Assembly (NCBI GenBank): GCA_035995285.1
Contig: DASYKO010000014.1
Location: forward strand, 1-16,129
Origin: UBA7672 sp035995285
GTDB lineage: Bacteria > Pseudomonadota > Alphaproteobacteria > Caulobacterales > Hyphomonadaceae
Length of the DNA: 16,129 nt
Direction: 5' to 3'
Part shown: positions 6,570-13,402 of the stretch, piece by piece
Layout: every line of letters begins with the position of its first letter
How positions within the stretch are numbered: position 1 is the first letter of the stretch
The notes under the pieces: model-generated
What the model was told of the DNA's origin: nothing
The model's database searches: none
What the model saw: only the letters and a program-made list of their open reading frames with translations
Position numbers and translations under genes: made by a program

Positions 6570-7952
6570 ATGCGGAGTGCGGCGATGACCATGAAATCCA
6601 TCAATCCGGCGACGGGCGAAACGATCAAGGAGTTTGCCACGCTTGGCCCCGCCGAAGTGGAGGCGAAGCTGGCGAAGGCAGAGGCGTTGTTTCCTTCGTT
6701 CTCTCCGCGCTCGAAATTGAAGGAGCGGCTGAACTGGTTGTCGCGGGCGGCGGACATTCTCGTTCGCGACAAGGGCCGCTTCGCGAAGATGATGACGCTG
6801 GAGATGGGTAAGCCCATCGCGCAGGCCGAGGCGGAAGTTGAGAAATGCGCGCTCGGTTGCCGGCACTATGTGGAGAACGCCGAGAAGATTCTCGCCGACG
6901 AGCAGATCAAGACCGAGAAGAGCGCGAGCTATGTGCGCTATCTGCCGATCGGGCCGGTGCTGGCGGTGATGCCGTGGAATTTTCCGTTCTGGCAGGTGTT
7001 CCGTTTTGCGGCGCCTGCGCTGGCGGCGGGGAATATCGGGCTGCTGAAGCATGCCTCCAACGTTCCCGAATGCGCGCTGGCGATCGAGGACATTTTTCGC
7101 GAGGCGGGATTTCCGGATGGGGCGTTCCAGACGCTGTTGATCCCCTCCTCGATGGTCAATGGCGTGATCTCGGACAATCGCGTCAAGGCGACGACGCTGA
7201 CGGGCAGCGAGGGGGCGGGATCGAAGGTTGCGGAGGCATCGGGCAAGTATCTCAAGAAGACGGTGCTGGAGCTTGGCGGATCAGATCCGTTCATCGTGAT
7301 GCCGTCGGCAGATGTTGACCTGGCTGTGCGCACGGCGGTGACAGCACGGGTGCAGAATACGGGGCAGTCGTGCATCGCCTCCAAGCGGTTCATCGTGCAC
7401 TCGGACATCTATGTGAAGTTCGTCGATGCGTTCGTTGCCGGCATGAAGGCGCTGAAGGTTGGCGATCCGATGGACCGCACGGTGCAGGTGGGGCCGCTGG
7501 CGACATGGGATATTCACGATGAGCTTGCCAAGCAGGTGGAGGACACTGTAAGCGCCGGCGCCGATTGCCTGACGGGCGGGACCACGCCGGCTGGGCCGGG
7601 CGCGTTCTACGAGCCGACGGTGCTGGCGCAGATTCCGGAAAAGGCGCCGGCCTATTTCGACGAGCTGTTCGGACCGGTCGCGTCCGTGTTCAAGGCGAAG
7701 GACATCGGCGCGGCGATCAGGATCGCCAACGCCACGCGGTTTGGGCTGGGCTCGTCCGTTTGGACGAATGATCGCGCTGAAGAGGCGAAATTCGTTGACG
7801 AGATCGAGGCGGGCTTTACCGCGGTCAACGGCATGGTGGCGAGCGATCCGCGCCTGCCCTTTGGCGGGGTAAAGGCTTCGGGGCATGGGCGCGAGCTTGC
7901 CGCGGTGGGGATGCGCGAGTTCCTCAACGCCAAGACGGTGGTGCGGACCTAG
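6570..7952 (+). CDS. gabD: NAD(P)-dependent succinate-semialdehyde dehydrogenase (GabD1/YneI-type ALDH)
   Basis: This 460-aa cytoplasmic aldehyde dehydrogenase most likely oxidises succinate semialdehyde to succinate. The nucleotide-binding region includes MPWNFPFWQ with N137. The general base E234 is in VLELGGSDPF, and the nucleophile C268 is in NTGQSCIASKRF. LPFGGVKASGHGREL is the usual ALDH C-terminal motif. The short form (about 460 aa) and HYVENAEKILADE fit the GabD1/YneI subgroup, but aldehyde specificity is inferred. Start choice: the ATG at 6570 has a perfect GGAGG 8 nt upstream. The ATGs at 6585 (GGAG about 7 nt before) and 6591 fit the family N-terminus (MKSINPATGE) equally well. 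It begins about 220 nt after the oxygenase, beyond a repeat, so it is probably a separate unit. Its TAG overlaps the stop of the convergent gene. Confidence 0.88.
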   Translation: MRSAAMTMKSINPATGETIKEFATLGPAEVEAKLAKAEALFPSFSPRSKLKERLNWLSRAADILVRDKGRFAKMMTLEMGKPIAQAEAEVEKCALGCRHYVENAEKILADEQIKTEKSASYVRYLPIGPVLAVMPWNFPFWQVFRFAAPALAAGNIGLLKHASNVPECALAIEDIFREAGFPDGAFQTLLIPSSMVNGVISDNRVKATTLTGSEGAGSKVAEASGKYLKKTVLELGGSDPFIVMPSADVDLAVRTAVTARVQNTGQSCIASKRFIVHSDIYVKFVDAFVAGMKALKVGDPMDRTVQVGPLATWDIHDELAKQVEDTVSAGADCLTGGTTPAGPGAFYEPTVLAQIPEKAPAYFDELFGPVASVFKAKDIGAAIRIANATRFGLGSSVWTNDRAEEAKFVDEIEAGFTAVNGMVASDPRLPFGGVKASGHGRELAAVGMREFLNAKTVVRT

Positions 7953-8362
7953 CTTTCCAGCATTGGCTGCGCTCTGCTGAAGTGCAGAGCCTTCGCCCGC
8001 TCGGCCACATACGGCTTGCCGCAGTGCATGGCGGCGCGCCAGGCCTGGATGTGGCGGGGGATTTCTTCCTCGTTGAGGGGCGGGCGCAGTTCCCAGCGCA
8101 GCATGGTCTCGAACTCGAGGCGGTCGCGCTGGCTCTGCACGACGAGCACGAGGGCGTGCGTGGCGCCCAGCGCGATGGCGGCTTTGAGCTGGTGGTGGCT
8201 GGAGAAGCGCTCTTTCAGGCTGTGCGTCTGGCCGACATAGTGGATGCGGGGGCCACGCTCGTCATGCGCCATGAGGTAGACGCAGGGCAGGTCGAAATAC
8301 TTTGTCTCGGCAAGGTCTACGGCGGTGAAGGTTTCACCGAGGATGTTTGCGCGCCAGATCAT
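7949..8362 (-). CDS. GIY-YIG domain protein (putative small nuclease)
   Basis: This 137-aa protein is built around one GIY-YIG fold. PCVYLM (26-31) replaces the first GIY strand and HYVGQT (41-46) the YIG strand. LKERFSSHH supplies the conserved Arg (R52). FETMLRWELRPPLN carries the metal-binding Glu (E85), which sits 12 residues before the conserved Asn (N97), the same spacing as in UvrC N-terminal domains. The catalytic set looks complete, so it may be active. There is no DNA-binding domain beyond the fold, so the target is unknown. The ATG at 8362 is preceded by GGGAGGG. It converges on the dehydrogenase gene, and the two TAG stops share the palindrome CTAG at 7949-7952. Confidence 0.75.
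   Translation of the reverse strand: MIWRANILGETFTAVDLAETKYFDLPCVYLMAHDERGPRIHYVGQTHSLKERFSSHHQLKAAIALGATHALVLVVQSQRDRLEFETMLRWELRPPLNEEEIPRHIQAWRAAMHCGKPYVAERAKALHFSRAQPMLES
7971..7990 (+). terminator. hairpin downstream of the dehydrogenase, inside the opposing gene
   Basis: GCTCTGC (7971-7977) and GCAGAGC (7984-7990) form a perfect 7-bp stem with a 6-nt loop, 19 nt after the plus-strand TAG. It lies wholly within the 3' coding part of the convergent GIY-YIG gene. The following bases (CTTCG) are a poor T-run, so activity as an intrinsic terminator is uncertain. Confidence 0.4.
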
Positions 8363-8495
8363 CCCTGCCCTCCCGAATCAGCCGGTCCGAAATTCATACG
8401 CCGTTCCGCGGCGGAAATCGTAAACCGCTTGCCGATGCGATGTCGCAGGCTCAAGCTCAAGGAAACGCGCTGAGATGCGTATCCGGGAGAGGTTC

Positions 8496-10010
8496 ATGAA
8501 ACGCCTTCTGATTGCCGTCGCCCTTGCTGCATGTTCAACGGGGCCGCAGGGCGCATCCGATCCGACGATGGCGAAAGTCGAGACCGGCGCTCTGCACGGC
8601 GTGGCGGCGGACGGGATCGTGTCGTTCAAGGGCGTGCCGTATGCGGCGGCCCCGGTTGGTGATCTGCGCTGGCGTGCGCCGGCTCCTGCCGCGAAGTGGA
8701 GCGGCGTGCGGGATGCTGCGGACTACGGCAATGTCTGCATGCAGAAATATCCCTCGACCGACAACGGCATCGGGCGCCAGCCGGCGAGTGAGGACTGCCT
8801 GACGCTCAACATCTGGCGGCCGGCTGCTTCCAGCGAGCTGCCGGTGATGGTGTGGATCCATGGCGGCGGGTTCGTGAATGGGTCGGGCACTGCGGATCTC
8901 TATAGCGGGGCGCAGCTGTCGAAGCGCGGCGTGGTGGTTGTCACGATCAACTATCGGCTCGGGCGCTTCGGATCGTTTGCGCATCCGCTGCTGACGAAGG
9001 AGGCGGCGGGCAAGGCTACGGCCAACTACGGCATGATGGACATGATCGCCTCGCTCGAATGGGTGAAGCGGAATATCTCGGCGTTCGGAGGCGATCCGGG
9101 GAATGTCACGATCTTCGGCGAGAGCGCGGGCGGGATGGCGGTGCAGCGGTTGATGACGTCGCCGGCTGCGCGCGGGCTGTTCCACAAGGCGATCGTCGAG
9201 AGCGGCGCGGGGCGCGAGCCGTTGCAGTATCTCGACAAGCCGAATGGCCGGCTGCCCTCGGCTGAATCCGATGGCGAGGCGTTTGCCAAGTCGTTGGGCG
9301 TGAGCGCGGCGAGCACGGCGGACCTGCGCGCGATCTCTGCCGACAGGATCATCGCAGCAGGCGATCCGAGCACGTTCTCCGGCGGCGGGCCGGCGCTGGA
9401 TGGGAAGCTCTTCACCATGCCGATCGTGGATGCGTTCAGGCAGGGGCTCGAGGCGAAGGTGCCTTATCTTGTCGGCTATAACAGCGCGGAGTTTCCGGCG
9501 AAGCCTGAAGAGGTGGACGGCTCACTGGGGCGCATCCTGCAGACGAAGTCGGCGGACTTGCCGGAAGTCACGAAGACCTATCCCGACAAGGAAACCATGG
9601 CGGCGCAGATCGTGGGCGACATGGTGTTCGGCGAACCGGCGCGGCATCTGGCCGGACTGCACGCGGCGAATGGGCAGGCAGCTTATCTCTATCGCTTCGA
9701 CGTTCTCTCGCCGTCCGTGCGTGGCCGCCTGAAGGGCACGACGCATGCACAGGAGCGGCAGTACGTGTTCGACACGCTGCAGACCTCGCCCTACGCCACG
9801 GATGAGAACGACGAGGTTCAGGCCAGGCACGCCGTGACCTACTGGACCAATTTCGCGAAGACGGGTGATCCGAACGGCGCGGACGAGCCTGCCTGGCCGC
9901 GCTATTCGGCGGCGAAGGATGAGCTGCTGGAGTTCACCAATGACGGGCCGGTGGCGAAGGTGTCGCCGCACAAGGCGCGGTGGGAGGCGATTGGGGCGCG
10001 GTACAAGTAG
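8496..10010 (+). CDS. type-B carboxylesterase, predicted lipoprotein
   Basis: This 504-aa alpha/beta-hydrolase cleaves carboxylic esters. The nucleophile S210 is in FGESAGG, the oxyanion hole is HGGGF (122-126), and the acid and base are probably E332 (GYNSAEF) and H417 (GTTHAQE). C81 and C101 (in EDCLTLNIW) sit where the family usually has a disulfide, which suits an exported protein. With the ATG at 8496 the N-terminus MKRLLIAVALAAC is a short lipoprotein signal with lipobox LAAC, making C13 the lipidated residue. That start has GGGAG about 6 nt upstream. An in-frame ATG at 8475 would add seven charged residues and has a poor ribosome site. Location is therefore probably periplasmic, anchored in a membrane. 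Its natural ester is unknown. It diverges from the GIY-YIG gene and converges with a small secreted protein. Confidence 0.9.
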   Translation: MKRLLIAVALAACSTGPQGASDPTMAKVETGALHGVAADGIVSFKGVPYAAAPVGDLRWRAPAPAAKWSGVRDAADYGNVCMQKYPSTDNGIGRQPASEDCLTLNIWRPAASSELPVMVWIHGGGFVNGSGTADLYSGAQLSKRGVVVVTINYRLGRFGSFAHPLLTKEAAGKATANYGMMDMIASLEWVKRNISAFGGDPGNVTIFGESAGGMAVQRLMTSPAARGLFHKAIVESGAGREPLQYLDKPNGRLPSAESDGEAFAKSLGVSAASTADLRAISADRIIAAGDPSTFSGGGPALDGKLFTMPIVDAFRQGLEAKVPYLVGYNSAEFPAKPEEVDGSLGRILQTKSADLPEVTKTYPDKETMAAQIVGDMVFGEPARHLAGLHAANGQAAYLYRFDVLSPSVRGRLKGTTHAQERQYVFDTLQTSPYATDENDEVQARHAVTYWTNFAKTGDPNGADEPAWPRYSAAKDELLEFTNDGPVAKVSPHKARWEAIGARYK

Positions 10011-10022
10011 GGCGCAGTGGCG

Positions 10023-10466
10023 TCAGCTGACTTTTGGGCCTGCGCAGCGTGTGAAAGTCGCGCGGCGAACCGGCACGCTGGGATCGAAGAAGCGAACCAG
10101 CATGTGGCTGTCATCGGACATGGAGACCTCGATTCCCTTTGCCAGGCCCGGCTTGCTTCCCGGAGGCTCGGGAGGTTCGAAGCTCGCGGCTGGCTGGGCG
10201 CCGACCACCTGTGGCATCGGCACGCCGAGCAATAGATGCAGGTCGCTCTTGACCGGCGCAGAGAACCGGAAGTCGAATTCATCTGCCTGCTTCGACTCCA
10301 CAATCAGAGACGGACTGCCGCACGACGCCGGCGATGTCCCGCCAGACTGCATCCAGGCGCCACTGACATGTTTGGGAATCTCGCCCAGCCCGATGGCCTG
10401 CGCCATCGCCGGCGCGGCCGCCACCGCCGACGATAGAACACCGGCAATAATCGCGTAGAGTTTCAT
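10023..10466 (-). CDS. small secreted protein of unknown function
   Basis: I do not recognise this family. The 147-aa product starts with a clear Sec signal, MKLYAIIAGVLSSAVAAAP, with cleavage likely after AMA (about residue 22). The mature part of about 125 aa has two cysteines (C49, C141) that could form a disulfide, a Pro-rich middle (FEPPEPPGSKPG, about 96-107) and several alternating hydrophobic stretches (LIVES, DFRF, LLLGV, EVSM, MLVRF) suggesting a beta-rich fold. The ATG at 10466 has GGGAGGG just upstream. An upstream in-frame ATG at 10499 would put charged residues before the signal and is rejected. The stop lies 12 nt from the esterase stop, so the two transcripts collide. A periplasmic role is inferred from the signal only. 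Confidence 0.68.
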   Translation of the reverse strand: MKLYAIIAGVLSSAVAAAPAMAQAIGLGEIPKHVSGAWMQSGGTSPASCGSPSLIVESKQADEFDFRFSAPVKSDLHLLLGVPMPQVVGAQPAASFEPPEPPGSKPGLAKGIEVSMSDDSHMLVRFFDPSVPVRRATFTRCAGPKVS

Positions 10467-10504
10467 CCCGCCCTCCCTCGGTTCTGGCCTATCAAACACA
10501 GCCG

Positions 10505-11395
10505 CTATTCTTTCGTCCAGGGAGCATCCTTGGCGACGTCTGCGCCTAGGGCCTGGTAGTAAAGGCGCTGGATCATGCGGGTGACGGGGCCGGGGGCGCC
10601 TGAGCCGATCTTGTGGCCGTCGACTTCTACCACTGGCGCAACCAGGGCTACGGCGGAGGTGTTGAAGGCTTCGGCTGCGGCGAGCGCTTCTTCGACGGTG
10701 AAGGCGCGTTCGGTGATTTTCTTGCCTTGCTGGGCGAGGGCGTCGAACAGGGCATGGCGGGTGATGCCGGCGAGGATTTCGTTGCCGAGCTGGCGGGTGA
10801 TGATCTCGCCTTCCTTGGTGACGATCCAGGCGTTGGCGGAGGCGGCTTCGGTAACTTTTCCATCCGGAGCAATAAGCCAGGCGTCATCGAGGCCGCGGTG
10901 TTTGGCTTCCGTCTTGGCGAGCACGGGGGCAAGGAGACCGACCGACTTGATGTCTCGCCTGCCCCAGCGGATGTCGGGATGGCTCATGATGCGGATGCCG
11001 TTGCGCGCGGCGGGCACATCCAGCAGCGCCTTGGGTTCGGCGAAGAGGAAGACGGTGAGGCGCGTCTTGTCCTTGTCCGGCGCCGGGAAGTCTCGGCCGC
11101 CGTATGAGCCGCGGGTGACCTGTGTGTAGACGAAGCCTTCGGTGATCTTGTTCTCGGCGATCAGCTTGCGGTGGGCGGCCTCAACCTCCTTGCGGTCGGG
11201 CAGCACGGTGTAGCCGAGTTCCTTGAGCGAGCGTTCGAGCCGGTCGAGGTGCCGCTGCATGTCGATGGGCTGGCCAGCGTAGACGCAGGTGACCTCGTAG
11301 ACCCCGTCAGCGAACAGGAAGCCACGGTCGAAGGGCGAGATTTTCGCCTCGTCGGCCGAAAGGAATACGCCGTTGAGATACGCCAGTCCGGCCAT
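10505..11395 (-). CDS. class-IV PLP aminotransferase, D-amino-acid transaminase-like
   Basis: This 296-aa fold-type IV aminotransferase resembles D-alanine aminotransferases. ISPFDRGFLFADGVYEV (19-35) and VYTQVTRG (89-96) are hallmark segments. K150 in RRDIKSVGLL is the Schiff-base lysine and E184 in VTEAASANAW should contact the pyridine nitrogen. Canonical enzymes interconvert D-amino acids and 2-keto acids, and their substrate carboxylate is held by Arg98 and His100 (Bacillus numbering). Here the loop reads SYGGRDFP, keeping an Arg (R101) with one extra residue before it, but with Phe where the His is expected. Specificity is therefore uncertain, and branched-chain or other class-IV activity is possible. 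The ATG at 11395 has GGAG 6 nt upstream and is preferred to the ATG at 11407. The secreted orphan gene follows 38 nt downstream on the same strand. Confidence 0.82.
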   Translation of the reverse strand: MAGLAYLNGVFLSADEAKISPFDRGFLFADGVYEVTCVYAGQPIDMQRHLDRLERSLKELGYTVLPDRKEVEAAHRKLIAENKITEGFVYTQVTRGSYGGRDFPAPDKDKTRLTVFLFAEPKALLDVPAARNGIRIMSHPDIRWGRRDIKSVGLLAPVLAKTEAKHRGLDDAWLIAPDGKVTEAASANAWIVTKEGEIITRQLGNEILAGITRHALFDALAQQGKKITERAFTVEEALAAAEAFNTSAVALVAPVVEVDGHKIGSGAPGPVTRMIQRLYYQALGADVAKDAPWTKE

Positions 11396-11523
11396 CCGAA
11401 TCTCCATGCCTCAAAACCAGTCAGGCGCGCGACCCTAACCATCGAACCCCGCAACCTCAACGCCTGCACCGCGTTCGTTCCATCTGCAGCAGCCCGGAAC
11501 ATCGTGTAAAAGATGATTGGCGC

Positions 11524-12120
11524 ATGAAAGACGATTGGGGCGAATTCTTTTTCCTGATCGGCTCCTCCGCCGCGGGGCTGATCGGCCTGATCTTTGTGGT
11601 CGCCACCCTCACATCCGACCTCGACAAACGCCGCGCCATTCGCGGAATGCGCGTCTACATGACGCCCAACGTCTTCCACTTCGCGGTCGTGCTGACCCTG
11701 TGCGCCCTCGCCTGTTCGCCGCAAATCAAGCCGCCCGTGCTGGCCGGCGCCATGGCTGCGGCTGCGCTGATCGGCATCGTCTATGTCGGCCAGCGCGCGC
11801 TGGGCCTCGCGAGGCCCGGCATGGCGGTGCACTGGAGCGACTATCTCTACTACGGCGCCGCCCCGCTCATCGGTTATGTCGCGCTTGGCTTTGACGCCTG
11901 GGCGATCGGCTCGGCTGCGCCTTACGCCGACACGCTGGCTGCCGGACTGATGCTCGGCTTCCTGCTTCTGGGCATACGCAATGCCTGGGACCTGGTGAGC
12001 TACATGGCGCCGCGCGCCGGACGCTCTGACGCGCAAGGCGCCGATGCGGAGACAAACTCTTCCGAGGCGCCAGACGGCGGATCCACCTCCGAAGACGCCA
12101 GAAGTCCGGCTGTTCATTGA
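11524..12120 (+). CDS. five-helix inner-membrane protein of unknown function
   Basis: I do not recognise a named family for this 198-aa protein. It has five likely membrane helices (about 9-29, 49-65, 71-93, 108-129 and 136-154), beginning with the Gly/Ala-rich GSSAAGLIGLIFVVATL. The last 40 residues are acidic, Ser/Gly-rich and probably disordered. Short conserved-looking motifs are DWGEFFFLIGS at the N-terminus and HWSDYLYYGAAPL between helices 3 and 4. No ribosome site precedes the ATG at 11524. Instead, 11509-11523 is an imperfect copy of 11527-11541 (13 of 15), so the start codon sits inside an 18-nt tandem duplication. It diverges from the aminotransferase gene by 128 nt and is 57 nt upstream of the DUF1223 gene, with which it may be co-transcribed. 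Confidence 0.7.
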   Translation: MKDDWGEFFFLIGSSAAGLIGLIFVVATLTSDLDKRRAIRGMRVYMTPNVFHFAVVLTLCALACSPQIKPPVLAGAMAAAALIGIVYVGQRALGLARPGMAVHWSDYLYYGAAPLIGYVALGFDAWAIGSAAPYADTLAAGLMLGFLLLGIRNAWDLVSYMAPRAGRSDAQGADAETNSSEAPDGGSTSEDARSPAVH

Positions 12121-12177
12121 TGTAACCGCCTGTCGCGTGCGGACGTATGAGCGTATGGTCGTGGCTGGATCATACCC

Positions 12178-12882
12178 ATGCGTCTTGTTTCCCTTCTTAC
12201 CTTCCTCATGCTGCTGCCGGCGGCGTCCGCCCAGCTTCCGGCTAAGGCGCCGGCGCAGCCCGTGCTGGTCGAGCTGTTTACCTCGCAAAGCTGTTCCTCC
12301 TGCCCGCCGGCGGAGGCGTTGTTTGCGAAGTATGCAAAGCGCAGCGATCTCGTCGCGCTGGAGTGGCATGTCGATTACTGGGATAGCCTGCAGGTATCCG
12401 GCGCAGGGCGGTGGAAGGATCCTTATTCGAGTTCGGCCTGGACCGAGCGACAACGCGCCTATAACCGCGCCATCCGCGGTGGCGATGGCATCTACACCCC
12501 GCAGGCCGTTGTGGGCGGCAACATGGAGGCGACCGGGTTTGACTGGGGCGCCATCGAGCGCATGATCGGGACCGCGGCAAAGGCGCCGCCCAAGGTCACG
12601 CTAGCAGCAACCCGTACGACCGATATCCGATTTAAAGCCACGGGCGCGCCGAAGGATGCGGAAGCCCTGCTGGTGACCTTCCGGCTCGATGCGGCGACCG
12701 ATGTGAAGGGCGGAGAGAACAAGGGGCGCAAGCTCAACTCCGCCCACATCGTCACCGGCGCGCGCAGGCTGGGGGCGGGCCCGGCGTTCAGTGTTCCGCT
12801 GCCGGCTCAGGGCGAAGGGTGCGCCTTGCTGATCCAGCCGAAGATGCCCGGCCCTGTGCTCGCTGCCGCCTACTGTCCGTAA
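12178..12882 (+). CDS. DUF1223 thioredoxin-like exported protein
   Basis: This 234-aa protein has a Sec signal (MRLVSLLTFLMLLPAASA, cleavage near residue 18) and then the DUF1223 core. LVELFTSQSCSSCPPAEALF (30-49) contains the CxxC pair C39/C42, as in thioredoxin-fold proteins. EWHVDYWDSL and YTPQAVVGG follow, the latter with the proline that usually packs against the CxxC. Most members I recall have QGCSSCP; here it is QSCSSCP. The C-terminal half (about 135-234) looks like a beta-rich extension. The family is associated with periplasmic redox but its activity is not established. The ATG at 12178 has no strong ribosome site. A hairpin follows five bases after the stop. Confidence 0.85.
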   Translation: MRLVSLLTFLMLLPAASAQLPAKAPAQPVLVELFTSQSCSSCPPAEALFAKYAKRSDLVALEWHVDYWDSLQVSGAGRWKDPYSSSAWTERQRAYNRAIRGGDGIYTPQAVVGGNMEATGFDWGAIERMIGTAAKAPPKVTLAATRTTDIRFKATGAPKDAEALLVTFRLDAATDVKGGENKGRKLNSAHIVTGARRLGAGPAFSVPLPAQGEGCALLIQPKMPGPVLAAAYCP

Positions 12883-12886
12883 GGTT

Positions 12887-12918
12887 CTGGGCCTGATTAT
12901 TTCCGAGGGACGGCCCAG
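12887..12918 (+). terminator. inverted repeat after the DUF1223 gene
   Basis: CTGGGCC (12887-12893) and GGCCCAG (12912-12918) form a perfect 7-bp stem around an 18-nt loop, starting 5 nt after the TAA. It is not followed by a T-run, so it may be a 3'-end stabilising hairpin rather than an intrinsic terminator. Confidence 0.35.
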
Positions 12919-13004
12919 TCGCCACTTTCCGGCCACGAGTATCGGTCTCGATGCGCTCGCCCCCTGGTGGACTTCTTGAGGGCGGGACTTCCGGGGAGAC
13001 TTCG

Positions 13005-13181
13005 ATGCGCACGTCGCTTCAGCGCTGGATCGTGGGCTGCACGGTCGCCTTCGGCACAATGATGTTCGTGGCCGGGGCCGCGATCCTGACGCCTGCCAAG
13101 CCGGACAATTCGGCAAGGATCGCCTCAGACTGCACGCCCAAGGTGGAACGCGCCGTCAAGCATTCGCGGAATGACGCATAA
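13005..13181 (+). CDS. small single-span membrane or exported peptide, candidate gene
   Basis: This 58-aa open frame begins MRTSLQRWIVGCTVAFGTMM. Basic N-terminal residues precede one hydrophobic segment (about 8-27), and a polar tail of about 30 residues follows with one cysteine (DCTPKVERAVKHSR). The ATG at 13005 is preceded by GGGGAG with 6 nt spacing, a strong ribosome site that supports translation. An ATG at 12951 in the same frame is less likely. It could be a small inner-membrane protein or a secreted peptide (possible cleavage after VAGAA). I recognise no family. It lies between the DUF1223 gene and ccr with gaps of 122 and 221 nt. Confidence 0.5.
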   Translation: MRTSLQRWIVGCTVAFGTMMFVAGAAILTPAKPDNSARIASDCTPKVERAVKHSRNDA

Positions 13182-13267
13182 GGCTTCCCGCCAGCGCCTG
13201 GCTCAGGTGTCGCGGCGGCTGGAACACGCATTGTAGCTACTGGGCAACGCCCCCTTCCGGCCCGTCT

Positions 13268-13296
13268 GTTGCATTGCAACAAGATTGCTTGCAATC
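13268..13296. promoter_or_regulatory. paired TTGC/GCAA palindromes upstream of ccr
   Basis: Two perfect palindromes lie 2 nt apart: GTTGCATTGCAAC (13268-13280) and GATTGCTTGCAATC (13283-13296). Each contains TTGCAA, and the two TTGCAA cores are 15 nt apart centre to centre. They lie 107-135 nt upstream of the ccr start in a 221-nt spacer. Short-chain acyl-CoA regulators of the RamB/PccR (ScfR) group are known to use paired TTTGCAAA-like sites at genes of this metabolism, so these are good operator candidates for ccr. The spacing is not identical to the PccR consensus as I remember it. A perfect GGGC/GCCC mini-hairpin lies further upstream at 13243-13253. Confidence 0.5.
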
Positions 13297-13402
13297 CGTC
13301 CGGCTCTTGGACAATGTGACGCCCGCTTGACGGCCTCTAGCCCGGCGGACGCAGACGTCCGAGCCGGTACAGAGTGCTGGAATCAGGGCGGACGGAAGAG
13401 GT

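Noticed and set aside
11161..12453. 430-codon minus-strand open frame
   Set aside because: It crosses three real genes and only matches aminotransferase sequence in a wrong frame at one end. Composition is Arg/Gly/His-rich.
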